Assembly (NCBI GenBank): GCA_028287545.1
Contig: JAQBPL010000158.1
Coordinates: forward strand, 1 to 10,956
DNA length: 10,956 nucleotides
Reading direction: 5' to 3'
Source: Vulcanimicrobiota bacterium
GTDB lineage: Bacteria > Eremiobacterota > Eremiobacteria > Baltobacterales > Baltobacteraceae
Positions within the stretch are counted from its first letter, which is position 1. Each line of letters begins with the position of its first letter. Below the pieces are notes generated by a model. That model saw only the letters and a list, made by a program, of their open reading frames with translations. It made no database searches and was not told where the DNA came from. Made by a program: the position numbers and the translations under genes. Shown one piece after another: positions 1 to 6,499 of this stretch.

Positions 1-406
1 GCCCGGCGTGCTGCCACCGCTTTCCGCCGTCGGTCGAATGCCAGATGCCGGCACCTTCCTCGACGTCGTTGCGCGGGTTCGCTTCGCCGGTCCCGACCCA
101 CACGTCGTTCGCATCGCGCGGCGAGACCGCGATAGCACCGATCGGCGCGACGGCCTCGCGGTCGAACACCGCGCGCCACGATGCACCGCCGTCGACCGAC
201 TTGAACACGCCGCCGCCCGCACCGCCGGCATAGTACACCGCCGGATCGCGATCGCTCCCAGCTACGGCCGTCGTGCGTCCGCCCGCGATCGCCGGACCGA
301 TCGAGCGATACGACAAGCCGGTAAGGGCCGTCGACGTCGGGTCAGCGCCGGCGGCCGCCGGAAGGGCGATCAGCGCCGCGCACAATGCGACACTCAGGCG
401 GATCAT
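1..406 (-). CDS. Secreted BNR/VPS10-type beta-propeller protein, N-terminal part (runs off the left edge)
   Basis: Only the first 135 codons are inside the window; the rest lies beyond base 1. Residues 1-20 form a Sec signal peptide (MIRLSVALCAALIALPAAAG), so the product is exported. The mature part opens with YRSIGPAIAGGRTTAVAG, typical of large sortilin/VPS10-like or BNR-repeat proteins often annotated as glycosyl hydrolase or exo-alpha-sialidase-like. Two Asp-box motifs (S-x-D-x-G-x-x-W) are visible: KSVDGGASW at residues 69-77 and HSTDGGKRW at 123-131, at the spacing of successive propeller blades. The ATG at 406-404 has GAAGG eight bases upstream. Family members are usually several hundred to about a thousand residues long, so most of this one is missing. 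Asp boxes are structural and do not prove sialidase or any hydrolase activity, so I assign no substrate. The gene lies downstream of the first tRNA-Ser copy on the same strand. Confidence 0.85.
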   Translation of the reverse strand, partial: MIRLSVALCAALIALPAAAGADPTSTALTGLSYRSIGPAIAGGRTTAVAGSDRDPAVYYAGGAGGGVFKSVDGGASWRAVFDREAVAPIGAIAVSPRDANDVWVGTGEANPRNDVEEGAGIWHSTDGGKRWQHAG

Positions 407-466
407 AGACGATGCCTTCAACGATGCTGCTCTCTCTCGACGAACCGGCGCACCGCCGGCATGTGA

Positions 467-562
467 CTGAACGAGGAGAGAGTGGGATTCGAACCCACGA
501 GCCCCGCGAAGGGCCTTCGGTTTTCAAGACCGACGCGTTCAACCTCCGCCATCTCTCCGTGC
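467..562. repeat. Direct repeat, left copy (tRNA-Ser duplication)
   Basis: This 96-base segment matches 1757-1856 (100 bases). There are three differences: a two-base gap just outside the tRNA 3' end, a single substitution in the variable arm, and a two-base gap in the D loop. Identity extends about 7 bases past the tRNA 3' end and 4 bases past its 5' end, then stops abruptly. The pair are in the same orientation and offset by about 1.29 kb. Confidence 0.85.
474..558 (-). tRNA. tRNA-Ser(UGA) copy 1, D loop two bases short, possibly a tRNA pseudogene
   Basis: Read on the minus strand, the acceptor stem GGAGAGA (558-552) pairs with TCTCTCC (481-475). The anticodon stem TCGGT/ACCGA encloses the loop CTTGAAA, giving anticodon TGA (serine, UCA codons). 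A long variable arm (CCC/GGG stem) and a perfect T arm (GTGGG-TTCGAAT-CCCAC) follow. The base after the acceptor stem is T and no CCA is encoded. Compared with the copy at 1766-1852 this one is two bases shorter: the D-loop reads AGGTTGAA instead of AGCGGTTGAA. That removes either R15 or part of the G18-G19 pair needed for the D-loop/T-loop contact. The variable arm also differs by one base (CGCG versus CACG). It could be an inactive duplicate, a still-functional variant or a sequencing error; the intact copy covers the same codon. Confidence 0.75.
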
Positions 563-621
563 CCGGCTCTGCTTGTCCGGCGATGGACGGTTCCCTTGCG
601 TTTGCGACGAAGCCCCCCGTC

Positions 622-780
622 ATGCACCTCGATGGAACACACCAGCGGGTCATCGTCACGGGCGCGAGCGGGGGGATCGAGCGCGCGATCGCGCTCGCGT
701 TCGCGCGCGGCGGCGGCCGTCTCGATCTGCGCGCGCGGCGAGGAAACGCGTCCAGGCCGCGCACGCTCGTAGCCCGACTT
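622..780 (+). pseudogene. Truncated short-chain dehydrogenase/reductase (SDR) remnant
   Basis: From the ATG at 622 the plus strand reads QRVIVTGASGGIERAIALAF, the first beta-alpha-beta unit of a classical SDR, where the glycine-rich loop TGxxxGIG binds NAD(P). Here the last glycine of that motif is replaced by glutamate (GGIE instead of GGIG). After about 41 residues SDR similarity is lost in this frame. A plausible continuation (ARKRVQAAHA, about 728-757) appears in another frame, suggesting a frameshift. No Tyr-x-x-x-Lys active site, and nothing else of the roughly 250-residue family length, is present, because the sequence runs into the 3' end of the convergent membrane gene at 799. I read it as a decayed gene fragment. 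The unusually GC-rich, repetitive stretch at 661-740 is this remnant's coding sequence. Confidence 0.6.
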
Positions 781-798
781 CTCCAGGGCATCTCCAAT

Positions 799-1623
799 TC
801 AGATCGCGCCGACGATACCAAGCCACAGGAAGGCGAGGGATAGTATCGTCAACTGCATGTCGCCGATCGCGAGCCGCCTGCCGTATTTCTCGTAGAAGCG
901 TTTGATGCTCGGATACTGCGATGACAGCGGCGTGAGCGCCGCGAGTCCGAAGCCCGCTGTGTTCAGGCAGAAGATGACGACGGCGAGGTGCAGCGAGGAA
1001 TACGGTGATCGTGCGCCTGGCGCCGCAAATGCGATGACGGCGGTATACGCGAGCGCGAGCCCCGTTCCCACGGCTGCGGACAGATACGTCTCGCTGATCC
1101 GTACCAGGCCCAGGCCGTCGGAAGCCATTGCGATGATCACGGATCCGAGAAGTAGCGACGCGGGCAGAAGAAAGTAGAGGACGTACGCGAGACGGCCGAG
1201 TCCGTTCGCCTGGAGGAGCGGCAGCAGCGCGAACCAGGAGAGAAAGACCGTGCGGTACTCGATTGTCGAAGCAAGCGTGAAGTGAACGCGCTGCACGATG
1301 TCGCCGCTCGCATCAACGTGCGGCATATAAGAGATCAGGAACGCGTTGCCGACCCAGAACAAATACGACACCAAGAACATCACGATGACGGTGTCCAGAG
1401 CGCTGTCGGGGACGCCTGGCCGGTCTCGCGCGAAGGTTACAACGAGCACGATCCCAGTGAAGGCGAAGCCGGCGAGGATGCCCATAATTCCTACATGGAG
1501 CTTCGCAGTTTCCTCGAGCAACCAGGGATAGTTATTGTGCCGAGTTGAACCGCGCCGGCCCGCAGCGAGCACCATCGTCAGACCGATGGCCGTAGCGAGG
1601 AAGAAACCCAGGACTTCCCACAT
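799..1623 (-). CDS. Multi-pass membrane protein of unknown function (about 8 helices)
   Basis: The 274-residue product is dominated by hydrophobic segments, at about residues 3-21, 43-65, 77-99, 118-137, 144-167, 181-201, 209-231 and 256-273, so it should be an integral inner-membrane protein. The second helix carries the glycine-rich run HVGIMGILAGFAFTGIVLVV, a feature I have seen in several uncharacterised bacterial membrane proteins but cannot tie to a named family. Charged loops are short: RRGSTRHNN near residue 23, ARDRPG near 65, and KRFYEKYGRR near 241, probably cytoplasmic. The ATG at 1623 is chosen because GGAGGT lies eight bases upstream; the open frame extends further, to 1764, without comparable support. 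The gene sits alone between the two tRNA-Ser copies, convergent with the SDR remnant. I recognise no catalytic or transport motif and propose no function. Confidence 0.8.
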   Translation of the reverse strand: MWEVLGFFLATAIGLTMVLAAGRRGSTRHNNYPWLLEETAKLHVGIMGILAGFAFTGIVLVVTFARDRPGVPDSALDTVIVMFLVSYLFWVGNAFLISYMPHVDASGDIVQRVHFTLASTIEYRTVFLSWFALLPLLQANGLGRLAYVLYFLLPASLLLGSVIIAMASDGLGLVRISETYLSAAVGTGLALAYTAVIAFAAPGARSPYSSLHLAVVIFCLNTAGFGLAALTPLSSQYPSIKRFYEKYGRRLAIGDMQLTILSLAFLWLGIVGAI

Positions 1624-1756
1624 CTTCGGTGACCTCCGACCGCGTATCGCTGCGGCGGACGACGGAAGATCATTCGCGTGAAGCGCTCCCCGCAGCGCCG
1701 AACTGACGTCGCGTTCGATCGTCGCCCGCGAATTCGACAATCTCGATACACGAAAG

Positions 1757-1856
1757 CTGAACACGAGGAGAGAGTGGGATTCGAACCCACGAGCCCCGTG
1801 AAGGGCCTTCGGTTTTCAAGACCGACGCGTTCAACCGCTCCGCCATCTCTCCGTGC
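1757..1856. repeat. Direct repeat, right copy (tRNA-Ser duplication)
   Basis: This is the counterpart of 467-562. It contains the structurally intact tRNA-Ser(UGA) plus a few flanking bases on each side. Nothing beyond those few bases matches, so the duplicated unit is essentially the tRNA gene itself. Confidence 0.85.
1766..1852 (-). tRNA. tRNA-Ser(UGA) copy 2, intact
   Basis: This 87-base gene folds as a class II tRNA. The acceptor stem is GGAGAGA (1852-1846) with TCTCTCC (1773-1767). The D arm is GCG/CGC with a normal loop, GAGCGGTTGAA, retaining R15 and the G18-G19 pair. The anticodon stem TCGGT/ACCGA carries the loop CTTGAAA (anticodon TGA), and the long variable arm and T arm (GTGGG-TTCGAAT-CCCAC) are complete. 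The discriminator base is T, whereas bacterial tRNA-Ser more often has G, and no CCA is encoded, so CCA would be added after transcription. The serine assignment rests on the anticodon plus the long variable arm. It lies downstream of the MFS gene and its hairpin on the same strand. Confidence 0.95.
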
Positions 1857-1879
1857 GATGGGGAGTTTTCGAGGACGAG

Positions 1880-1909
1880 CCCGCTTTCCTCGACGCCGAG
1901 AAAAGCGGG
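1880..1909 (-). terminator. Strong hairpin behind the MFS gene, probable terminator
   Basis: Bases 1880-1892 pair with 1897-1909: eight perfect pairs (CCCGCTTT with AAAGCGGG), one mismatch and four more pairs around a 4-base loop. On the minus-strand transcript the mismatch becomes a G-U wobble, giving a 13-pair stem, so the structure fits minus-strand transcription from the MFS gene that stops at 1924. No clear U tract follows, so a purely intrinsic terminator is not certain. It also separates that transcript from the tRNA-Ser starting at 1852. Confidence 0.6.
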
Positions 1910-1923
1910 ACGCGCCGGCTGCG

Positions 1924-3306
1924 CTAGGCGGCTTCGCGCTCCGCTTCGATCGCGGTGCGGGCCATGCGGCGGCGGAGCAGGTCGACCACGCGGGACGTCT
2001 GCCCCGGCTTGGAGGCGACCATCGGGATGATCGTCGCGAGCAGCAGCATGAACGCCAGCGGCAGGAGCGTGCCTTCGAACGAACCCGTCACGTCCTTGAC
2101 CCGCGCCGCGAGCAGCGGGCCGGCGACGCCGGCAAAGCCCCACGCGGTGATGATCAGCCCGTAGTTGAGTCCCATGTACTTCGTGCCGAAGTAGTCGGCG
2201 TTGAACGCAGGCATCGTTCCGAAGCTGCCCCCGTTGCACAGGAGCACGATCCCGAACGCGATGCCGACGAGCACGGTCGAGTGCAGCGCCGGCATCACCG
2301 CGAACACGACGGCTTGGATTCCTAGGATCAGCGTGAAGGCGGTGTTGCGGCCGATGCGGTCCGAGATGTCGCCCCACAGCACGCGCCCTATGCCGTTGAA
2401 TACTGCCAGCAGGCCGACGACCGGGGCGGCGAACGCCGCCGTCGCGCCGGTGAGGTCGCTGAAGATCGGAACCGCGTTGCTGATCACCAAGATGCCGGCC
2501 GTCACGCTGCAGAACAGCATCAGCCAAAGCATGTAGAACTGCGGCGTGCGCAAGACCTCGCCGGGCGTGTACTGGTGCCCTTCGAGCTTCGCCGGATCGG
2601 TAGCGCGGCGGCCGAAGCCGGCCGGGGGATCGCGCAACAGCAGGGCGCAGACACCGCCGATGCCGAGGTATGCCACGCCGGACCACACGAACACCGTCAT
2701 GACCGCCTGCACGTCACCCGCGCTCAGCGGCGCTCCGGTCGCGAGATAGGCCGACGCGTCCTTCGCGGCGCGTGCGAACGGGGCGAACGTCGGGACGATC
2801 GCGTTGTAGAAAAACGCGCCTAAACCGAATCCGGTGAGCACCAGGCCGCTCGCGAACCCGCGGTGGTCGGGGAACCACTTGGTGACCATCGCGACGGGCG
2901 ACACGTATCCCATCCCCAAGCCGAAGCCGCCCATCACACCGTAGGACAGGTAGAGCGCCGTCGCGCCGAAGCGCGGCGTCAGCAGTCCGGCCAGGATGTT
3001 GCCCATCGCCCACAGCGCGACGCCGGCCAGCGCGACGTTGCGCGGGCCGAAGCGGTCCTGCAAGCGTCCGCCGCATACCGCGCCGACTCCGAGCGTAAAG
3101 ATTGCGGTCGAGAACGCCCACATCGTCGTCGTTGACGACCATCCGAACGCCGCAATGAGCGGGCGCGCGAACAGGCTCCAGGAGTAGATCGTGCCCAGGC
3201 ACATCATCATGACGGTGCCGGCGATCGCGACGGTCCAGCGGCTATTGAGGATGCTCCGGCGTTCCGGTACGGGCACGGCGGCTGCCATCGGCTTGTCACA
3301 AGTCAC
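1924..3306 (-). CDS. OFA-family (oxalate/formate antiporter-like) MFS transporter
   Basis: The 460-residue protein has about 12 membrane helices. Family hallmarks are [20 protein letters not shown] in helix 1 and the following loop, the MFS loop 2-3 motif [31 protein letters not shown], and the loop 8-9 motif [12 protein letters not shown] carriers move small mono- or dicarboxylates across the inner membrane. From memory, the oxalate antiporter OxlT needs an arginine in helix 8 and a lysine in helix 11. Here the helix 8 arginine is present (NGIGRVLWG), but the aligned helix 11 position reads TAWGFAG, with tryptophan (about W389) in place of lysine. That argues against oxalate and for another carboxylate. 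The GTG at 3306 is preferred because AAAGGAG lies nine bases upstream; an ATG six codons later (3288) is the alternative. The gene is divergent from the chemoreceptor gene and no metabolic partner adjoins it. Family assignment is firm; the substrate is unknown. Confidence 0.88.
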   Translation of the reverse strand: MTCDKPMAAAVPVPERRSILNSRWTVAIAGTVMMMCLGTIYSWSLFARPLIAAFGWSSTTTMWAFSTAIFTLGVGAVCGGRLQDRFGPRNVALAGVALWAMGNILAGLLTPRFGATALYLSYGVMGGFGLGMGYVSPVAMVTKWFPDHRGFASGLVLTGFGLGAFFYNAIVPTFAPFARAAKDASAYLATGAPLSAGDVQAVMTVFVWSGVAYLGIGGVCALLLRDPPAGFGRRATDPAKLEGHQYTPGEVLRTPQFYMLWLMLFCSVTAGILVISNAVPIFSDLTGATAAFAAPVVGLLAVFNGIGRVLWGDISDRIGRNTAFTLILGIQAVVFAVMPALHSTVLVGIAFGIVLLCNGGSFGTMPAFNADYFGTKYMGLNYGLIITAWGFAGVAGPLLAARVKDVTGSFEGTLLPLAFMLLLATIIPMVASKPGQTSRVVDLLRRRMARTAIEAEREAA

Positions 3307-3567
3307 GGGCGCGATCTCCTTTGCTTGGTGTATCGCTATCGAGGCGGCGCTCGTACGCCAGCCCTCACACCCGAGGAATCGCTCAACTTGATCATTCGGA
3401 CGCCCAGCGAACATCCGCTCGTCGTTCCGTTAAGCAAGCGTTATCGCGGCGTCAAGAGTTTGTATTTATCTTGTCTAGCGTGGCTAGCGAGCGCTCCCGG
3501 CGCGCCGATTTGCGTTCGAAGCGCCGATAGCACCGGTACGGGTGCGTGTCATCAGCGGAGGGGCCAC
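3307..3567. promoter_or_regulatory. Divergent intergenic region between the MFS and chemoreceptor genes
   Basis: These 261 bases must hold the promoters of both divergent genes. The most AT-rich part, 3455-3473, includes TATTTA (3463-3468), a possible minus-10 element for the chemoreceptor, with a poor minus-35 candidate TTATCG 16 bases upstream. Just after it CTAGCG occurs twice, 3 bases apart, at about 3475-3489. A small GCACC/GGTGC hairpin lies at 3530-3545. The chemoreceptor ribosome-binding site GGAGG is at 3557-3561. No operator family is recognisable, and the promoter elements are tentative. Confidence 0.35.
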
Positions 3568-5649
3568 ATGAACGCATTCCAACGTCTACGTCTCGCACGG
3601 ATACCGATCGCAACGCGCGTCCTGACGGTCGGCGCACTCTCGCTCGCGCTTCTGACGATCACGCTGCTCATCAGCGCGATGCAGTCGGTCGAACACGGCG
3701 TCTATGCTCAGATCGATCAACGCGTGCAGGTCGCTCAGAACACGCTCTGGTCGCTGGCGAACGCGCACGGCCCTGCCTCGATCGCCGAAGGCAATCTGCG
3801 CTTCGGATCGTGGGTGGTGAAGGGCGATCACTCCGTCGTCGACCGGGTGAAAGAGCTCACCGGCGGCGACGCGACGATTTTCCAGATCATCGACGGGAAG
3901 CCGATGCGCGTCACGACCACCGTCCACAAGCTCAACTCTACCGAACGCAACGACAATACGGAGCTCATCGGCCCCGCCCGCAAGGCGTTCGACCGGGGCT
4001 TGGGCTTTAAAGGCGTCAGCCCCGTAGCGGGCCGTCCGTTCATCAATCGCTACGATCCCCTCAAGGACGCCGCCGGCAACGTCGTCGGCATCATCTACAC
4101 CGGCATTCCGCTCACCGAGATGTCCGACGCCGTCGCGAGCACCGTGCGGATCGTCGTGCTGACCGCGGCGGCCGGCCTCTTGGTGTGCCTGGGAATGCTC
4201 TTCGCGGTCGTGCGTCCGCTGCGGGGCAACGCCAGAGCCCTCGCCGGCGCGGCCCACGGTCTCGCGGGCGGCGACGTCGATCAAGACATCGAGCTGCGCT
4301 CGCGCGACGAGTTCGGCGAGATCGGCGCCGCGTTTCGCGACATGATCGCCTACCAGCAGCGCATGACCGAAGTGGCCGATGCGATCGCCGCGGGGAATCT
4401 CACCCAAACCGTCGTCCCGGCCTCGGAACGCGATCGTTTGGCGATCGCGTTCAACCGCATGACCGAAAACCTGCGCATCGTCATGCACGGTGTCGCCGGC
4501 GCCTCCGCGGCCCTCGTCGAGGTGAGCGCGCAGGCAGCGCTCGCGTGCGATCAGTCGGCGATCGGCGTGGAACAGGTTTCGAAGGCGATCCTCGGCGTCG
4601 CCGGCGGTGCCCGCGACCAGCTGATCGGGATCCAGACCGCGAAGATCGCCGTCGAAGAACTCTCGAGCAGCGCGATGCAGATCGCCGACGGAGCCGCCGG
4701 ACAAGCGTCGGCGGTCGGGTCGGCGGGCGACGGCGTCGCCGCGGTCGACGGCCAGATCGCCGCGCTGGCCGCGCTAGGCGAAGTGCTCGCGAAGGCAGCG
4801 AGCGAAGCCAGCTCGCAAACCGGCAGCAGTTCGAAGACCGTGCTCGCGTTTTCCGACGCGATGTCGCGGCTGCGCGAGGAGTCCTCAGCCGCGGAGCAGG
4901 CCTTCACCGCGCTCGAGCAGCGATCCGCGGCCGTCGGCGCGATCGTCGAGACGATCGACGACATCGCCGACCAGACGAACCTGCTCGCCTTGAACGCCGC
5001 GATCGAATCGGCGCGCGCCGGCGAGCACGGGCGCGGCTTCGCCGTCGTCGCCGAGGAAGTCCGGCACCTCGCGGAGCGCTCCGCGATCGCCACCCGCGAG
5101 ATCAGCGCGATCCTCGACGAGATTCGGCGCGAAACCGTGCGCGCGGCGCAGGCGATGCGCTCTTCGTCGACGGCCGTCGACCGCAGCCTGGAGCTCTCGA
5201 CCGCCGCAACGACGTCGCTCGCGGGCGTGAGCGATGCCGTCGCGCAGACCCGCACGGCGGCCGACGAGGTCGCCGCCAGCGCGAAGCTGATGCGCGACGC
5301 CAGCGTGCAGGTCGCGGGAAACATGCGCAATGTGACAGCGATCGTCGAAGCGAACGCCGCGGCGTCGCAGCAGATGCAGGCATCGACCGACGCGATCACC
5401 GGTTCGATCGCACCGGTCGCACAAGCCGCGGAAGAACAGTCGGCCGCCGCGGAACAGGTGCTCGCATCGACCGAAGAGCTCGCGGCGCAAGTCCGCGAGA
5501 TGAGCGAGACGTCGCGCCGCGTCCGCGGTCAAGCGCAGAACATCGCGCGTCTGGTCGAGGACTTCCGCTTCCGCGAGGACGGGGGCGCAATCACGGTGCT
5601 GGGCGGGCAGCCGCCGGAGCAGCGCTTCGCCCTGAAAAAGACGGCCTGA
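3568..5649 (+). CDS. Methyl-accepting chemotaxis protein with periplasmic Cache sensor and tandem HAMP
   Basis: This is a 693-residue transmembrane chemoreceptor. Helix 1 (about 17-37) and helix 2 (about 192-214) bracket a periplasmic sensor (about 44-184) of the Cache_3-Cache_2 single-Cache type, shown by [35 protein letters not shown] and the strand [13 protein letters not shown] domain follows (about 215-264), then a second HAMP-like unit (about 265-305, [20 protein letters not shown]). The MCP signalling coiled coil ends in the conserved hairpin tip near 463-505 ([20 protein letters not shown]), with the invariant E480, R483, G485, E486, G488 and G490, so it should control a CheA/CheW complex. 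There is no C-terminal NWETF-like pentapeptide, so CheR/CheB tethering is unlikely. The ATG at 3568 has GGAGG six bases upstream; the frame is open back to 3325, but that part lies in the divergent promoter region. No che genes are in the window. The ligand is unknown; small carboxylates are common for this fold. Confidence 0.93.
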   Translation: MNAFQRLRLARIPIATRVLTVGALSLALLTITLLISAMQSVEHGVYAQIDQRVQVAQNTLWSLANAHGPASIAEGNLRFGSWVVKGDHSVVDRVKELTGGDATIFQIIDGKPMRVTTTVHKLNSTERNDNTELIGPARKAFDRGLGFKGVSPVAGRPFINRYDPLKDAAGNVVGIIYTGIPLTEMSDAVASTVRIVVLTAAAGLLVCLGMLFAVVRPLRGNARALAGAAHGLAGGDVDQDIELRSRDEFGEIGAAFRDMIAYQQRMTEVADAIAAGNLTQTVVPASERDRLAIAFNRMTENLRIVMHGVAGASAALVEVSAQAALACDQSAIGVEQVSKAILGVAGGARDQLIGIQTAKIAVEELSSSAMQIADGAAGQASAVGSAGDGVAAVDGQIAALAALGEVLAKAASEASSQTGSSSKTVLAFSDAMSRLREESSAAEQAFTALEQRSAAVGAIVETIDDIADQTNLLALNAAIESARAGEHGRGFAVVAEEVRHLAERSAIATREISAILDEIRRETVRAAQAMRSSSTAVDRSLELSTAATTSLAGVSDAVAQTRTAADEVAASAKLMRDASVQVAGNMRNVTAIVEANAAASQQMQASTDAITGSIAPVAQAAEEQSAAAEQVLASTEELAAQVREMSETSRRVRGQAQNIARLVEDFRFREDGGAITVLGGQPPEQRFALKKTA

Positions 5650-5663
5650 GGCTCGGACGCCCG

Positions 5664-5681
5664 CCGGGAGGGTCGTCCCGG
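5664..5681 (+). terminator. GC-rich hairpin between the chemoreceptor and tryptophan dioxygenase genes
   Basis: CCGGGA (5664-5669) pairs perfectly with TCCCGG (5676-5681) around a six-base loop, 15 bases after the chemoreceptor stop. No T run follows, so this is a weak or factor-assisted terminator at best. It could also be a 5' leader structure of the dioxygenase mRNA. Its presence leaves open whether the chemoreceptor and kynurenine genes are co-transcribed. Confidence 0.3.
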
Positions 5682-5719
5682 AAACAGTAGCCGCCGAGGG
5701 CGACGCGGAAGGCGGGCGG

Positions 5720-6499
5720 GTGCCCAACGCGACCCTCACCTACGGCTCCTACCTGCGGATCCCCGATCTGCTGGACCTCCAACATCCGCTCAGCGACCCG
5801 CCGCATCACGACGAACTGCTGTTCATCCTGATCCATCAGGTCTACGAGCTGTGGTTCAAGCAGACGCTGCACGAACTCGACGCCGCGGTCGGGTTCCTCG
5901 ACCGCGACGACCTGCTGAAGGTCGCCAAAGCGTTCCGCCGGATCCACGCGATCCAGCGCATCTTGGAGAGCCAAGTCGAGGTCCTCGAGACGATGACCCC
6001 GCAGGACTTCAACGCCTTCCGCTCCGGGCTCAACCCCGCCAGCGGATTCCAATCGGCGCAATTCCGTGAGATCGAGTTCCGCTGCGGCGTGCGCGCGAAC
6101 GAAGCCGCGCTGCGGCACCTCGAGCTGACCCCGCCGGAACGCGCCAACCTCGAACGCCGGCTGCGCGAGCCGACCCTCTACGACACGCTCAAAGCGTGCC
6201 TGGCGCGCCACGGCTTCGACGTCTCCTCCCACGACGCGCTCGTCGCGACCTTCCGCACCATCTACGAGAACGAGGAGCGGCACTACGCGCTCTACATGCT
6301 GCTGGAAGACTTGATCGAATTCGACGAACGCGTCCTGCTGTGGCGCATGCGCCACGTCGCGATGGTGGAACGCATGATCGGCATGAAAACCGGCACGGGC
6401 GGTTCGCTCGGCGTGTCGTACCTGCAGACCACGCTGCAGCGGCGCTTCTTCCCGGAACTCTGGGAAGTGCGCACGGTGCTGGGCGGAACGTCCGCGTGA
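5720..6499 (+). CDS. kynA: Tryptophan 2,3-dioxygenase
   Basis: This cytoplasmic haem enzyme uses O2 to open the indole ring of L-tryptophan, giving N-formyl-L-kynurenine, the first step of the kynurenine pathway. The 259-residue product spans the whole family fold. Visible signatures are LTYGSYLRIPDLLDLQHP, the distal-side IHQVYELWFKQ, ASGFQSAQFREIEF, and RHVAMVERMIG followed by KTGTGGSLGVSYL. By alignment from memory to the Xanthomonas enzyme, F35, H39, R101 (tryptophan carboxylate), S108, H212 (proximal haem ligand) and T226 occupy the active-site positions, with the 14-residue H212-T226 spacing conserved. It should therefore be active. The start is GTG at 5720, with GGAAGG seven bases upstream. 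The stop codon overlaps the GTG of the kynureninase-like gene by 4 bp. The length is slightly below the usual 280-300 residues because the N-terminal extension is short. Confidence 0.96.
   Translation: MPNATLTYGSYLRIPDLLDLQHPLSDPPHHDELLFILIHQVYELWFKQTLHELDAAVGFLDRDDLLKVAKAFRRIHAIQRILESQVEVLETMTPQDFNAFRSGLNPASGFQSAQFREIEFRCGVRANEAALRHLELTPPERANLERRLREPTLYDTLKACLARHGFDVSSHDALVATFRTIYENEERHYALYMLLEDLIEFDERVLLWRMRHVAMVERMIGMKTGTGGSLGVSYLQTTLQRRFFPELWEVRTVLGGTSA

Noticed and set aside
482..590. Peptides such as GFEPTSPAKGLRFSRPTRS, and its near repeat at 1770-1855, as small conserved proteins
   Set aside because: They are the antisense translation of the two tRNA-Ser genes, a well-known false conserved peptide. 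The identity comes from the RNA gene.
678..697. CGAGCGC/GCGCTCG inverted repeat as a regulatory hairpin
   Set aside because: It is the codon run for the SDR helix segment (IERAIALA) in very GC-rich DNA, with no transcription unit boundary nearby that it would serve.
1624..1764. N-terminal extension of the membrane protein back to 1764
   Set aside because: The extension is Arg/Ser-rich, reaches to within one base of the tRNA gene, and GGAGGT sits at the right distance from the ATG at 1623.
1670..2686. Minus-strand frame of 338 codons crossing the second tRNA-Ser and part of the MFS gene
   Set aside because: It reads through a tRNA gene and is an alternative frame of the transporter sequence with no coherent domain.
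3325..3567. Possible 81-residue N-terminal extension of the chemoreceptor
   Set aside because: The frame is open, but this stretch lies in the divergent promoter region, is not signal-like, and the ATG at 3568 has a GGAGG site followed directly by the first membrane helix.
4185..5690. Long plus-strand open frame inside the chemoreceptor gene, about 500 Arg-rich codons
   Set aside because: It is a shadow frame of high-GC coding sequence, rich in Arg/Asp/Gly with no domain. The chemoreceptor frame explains the region completely.
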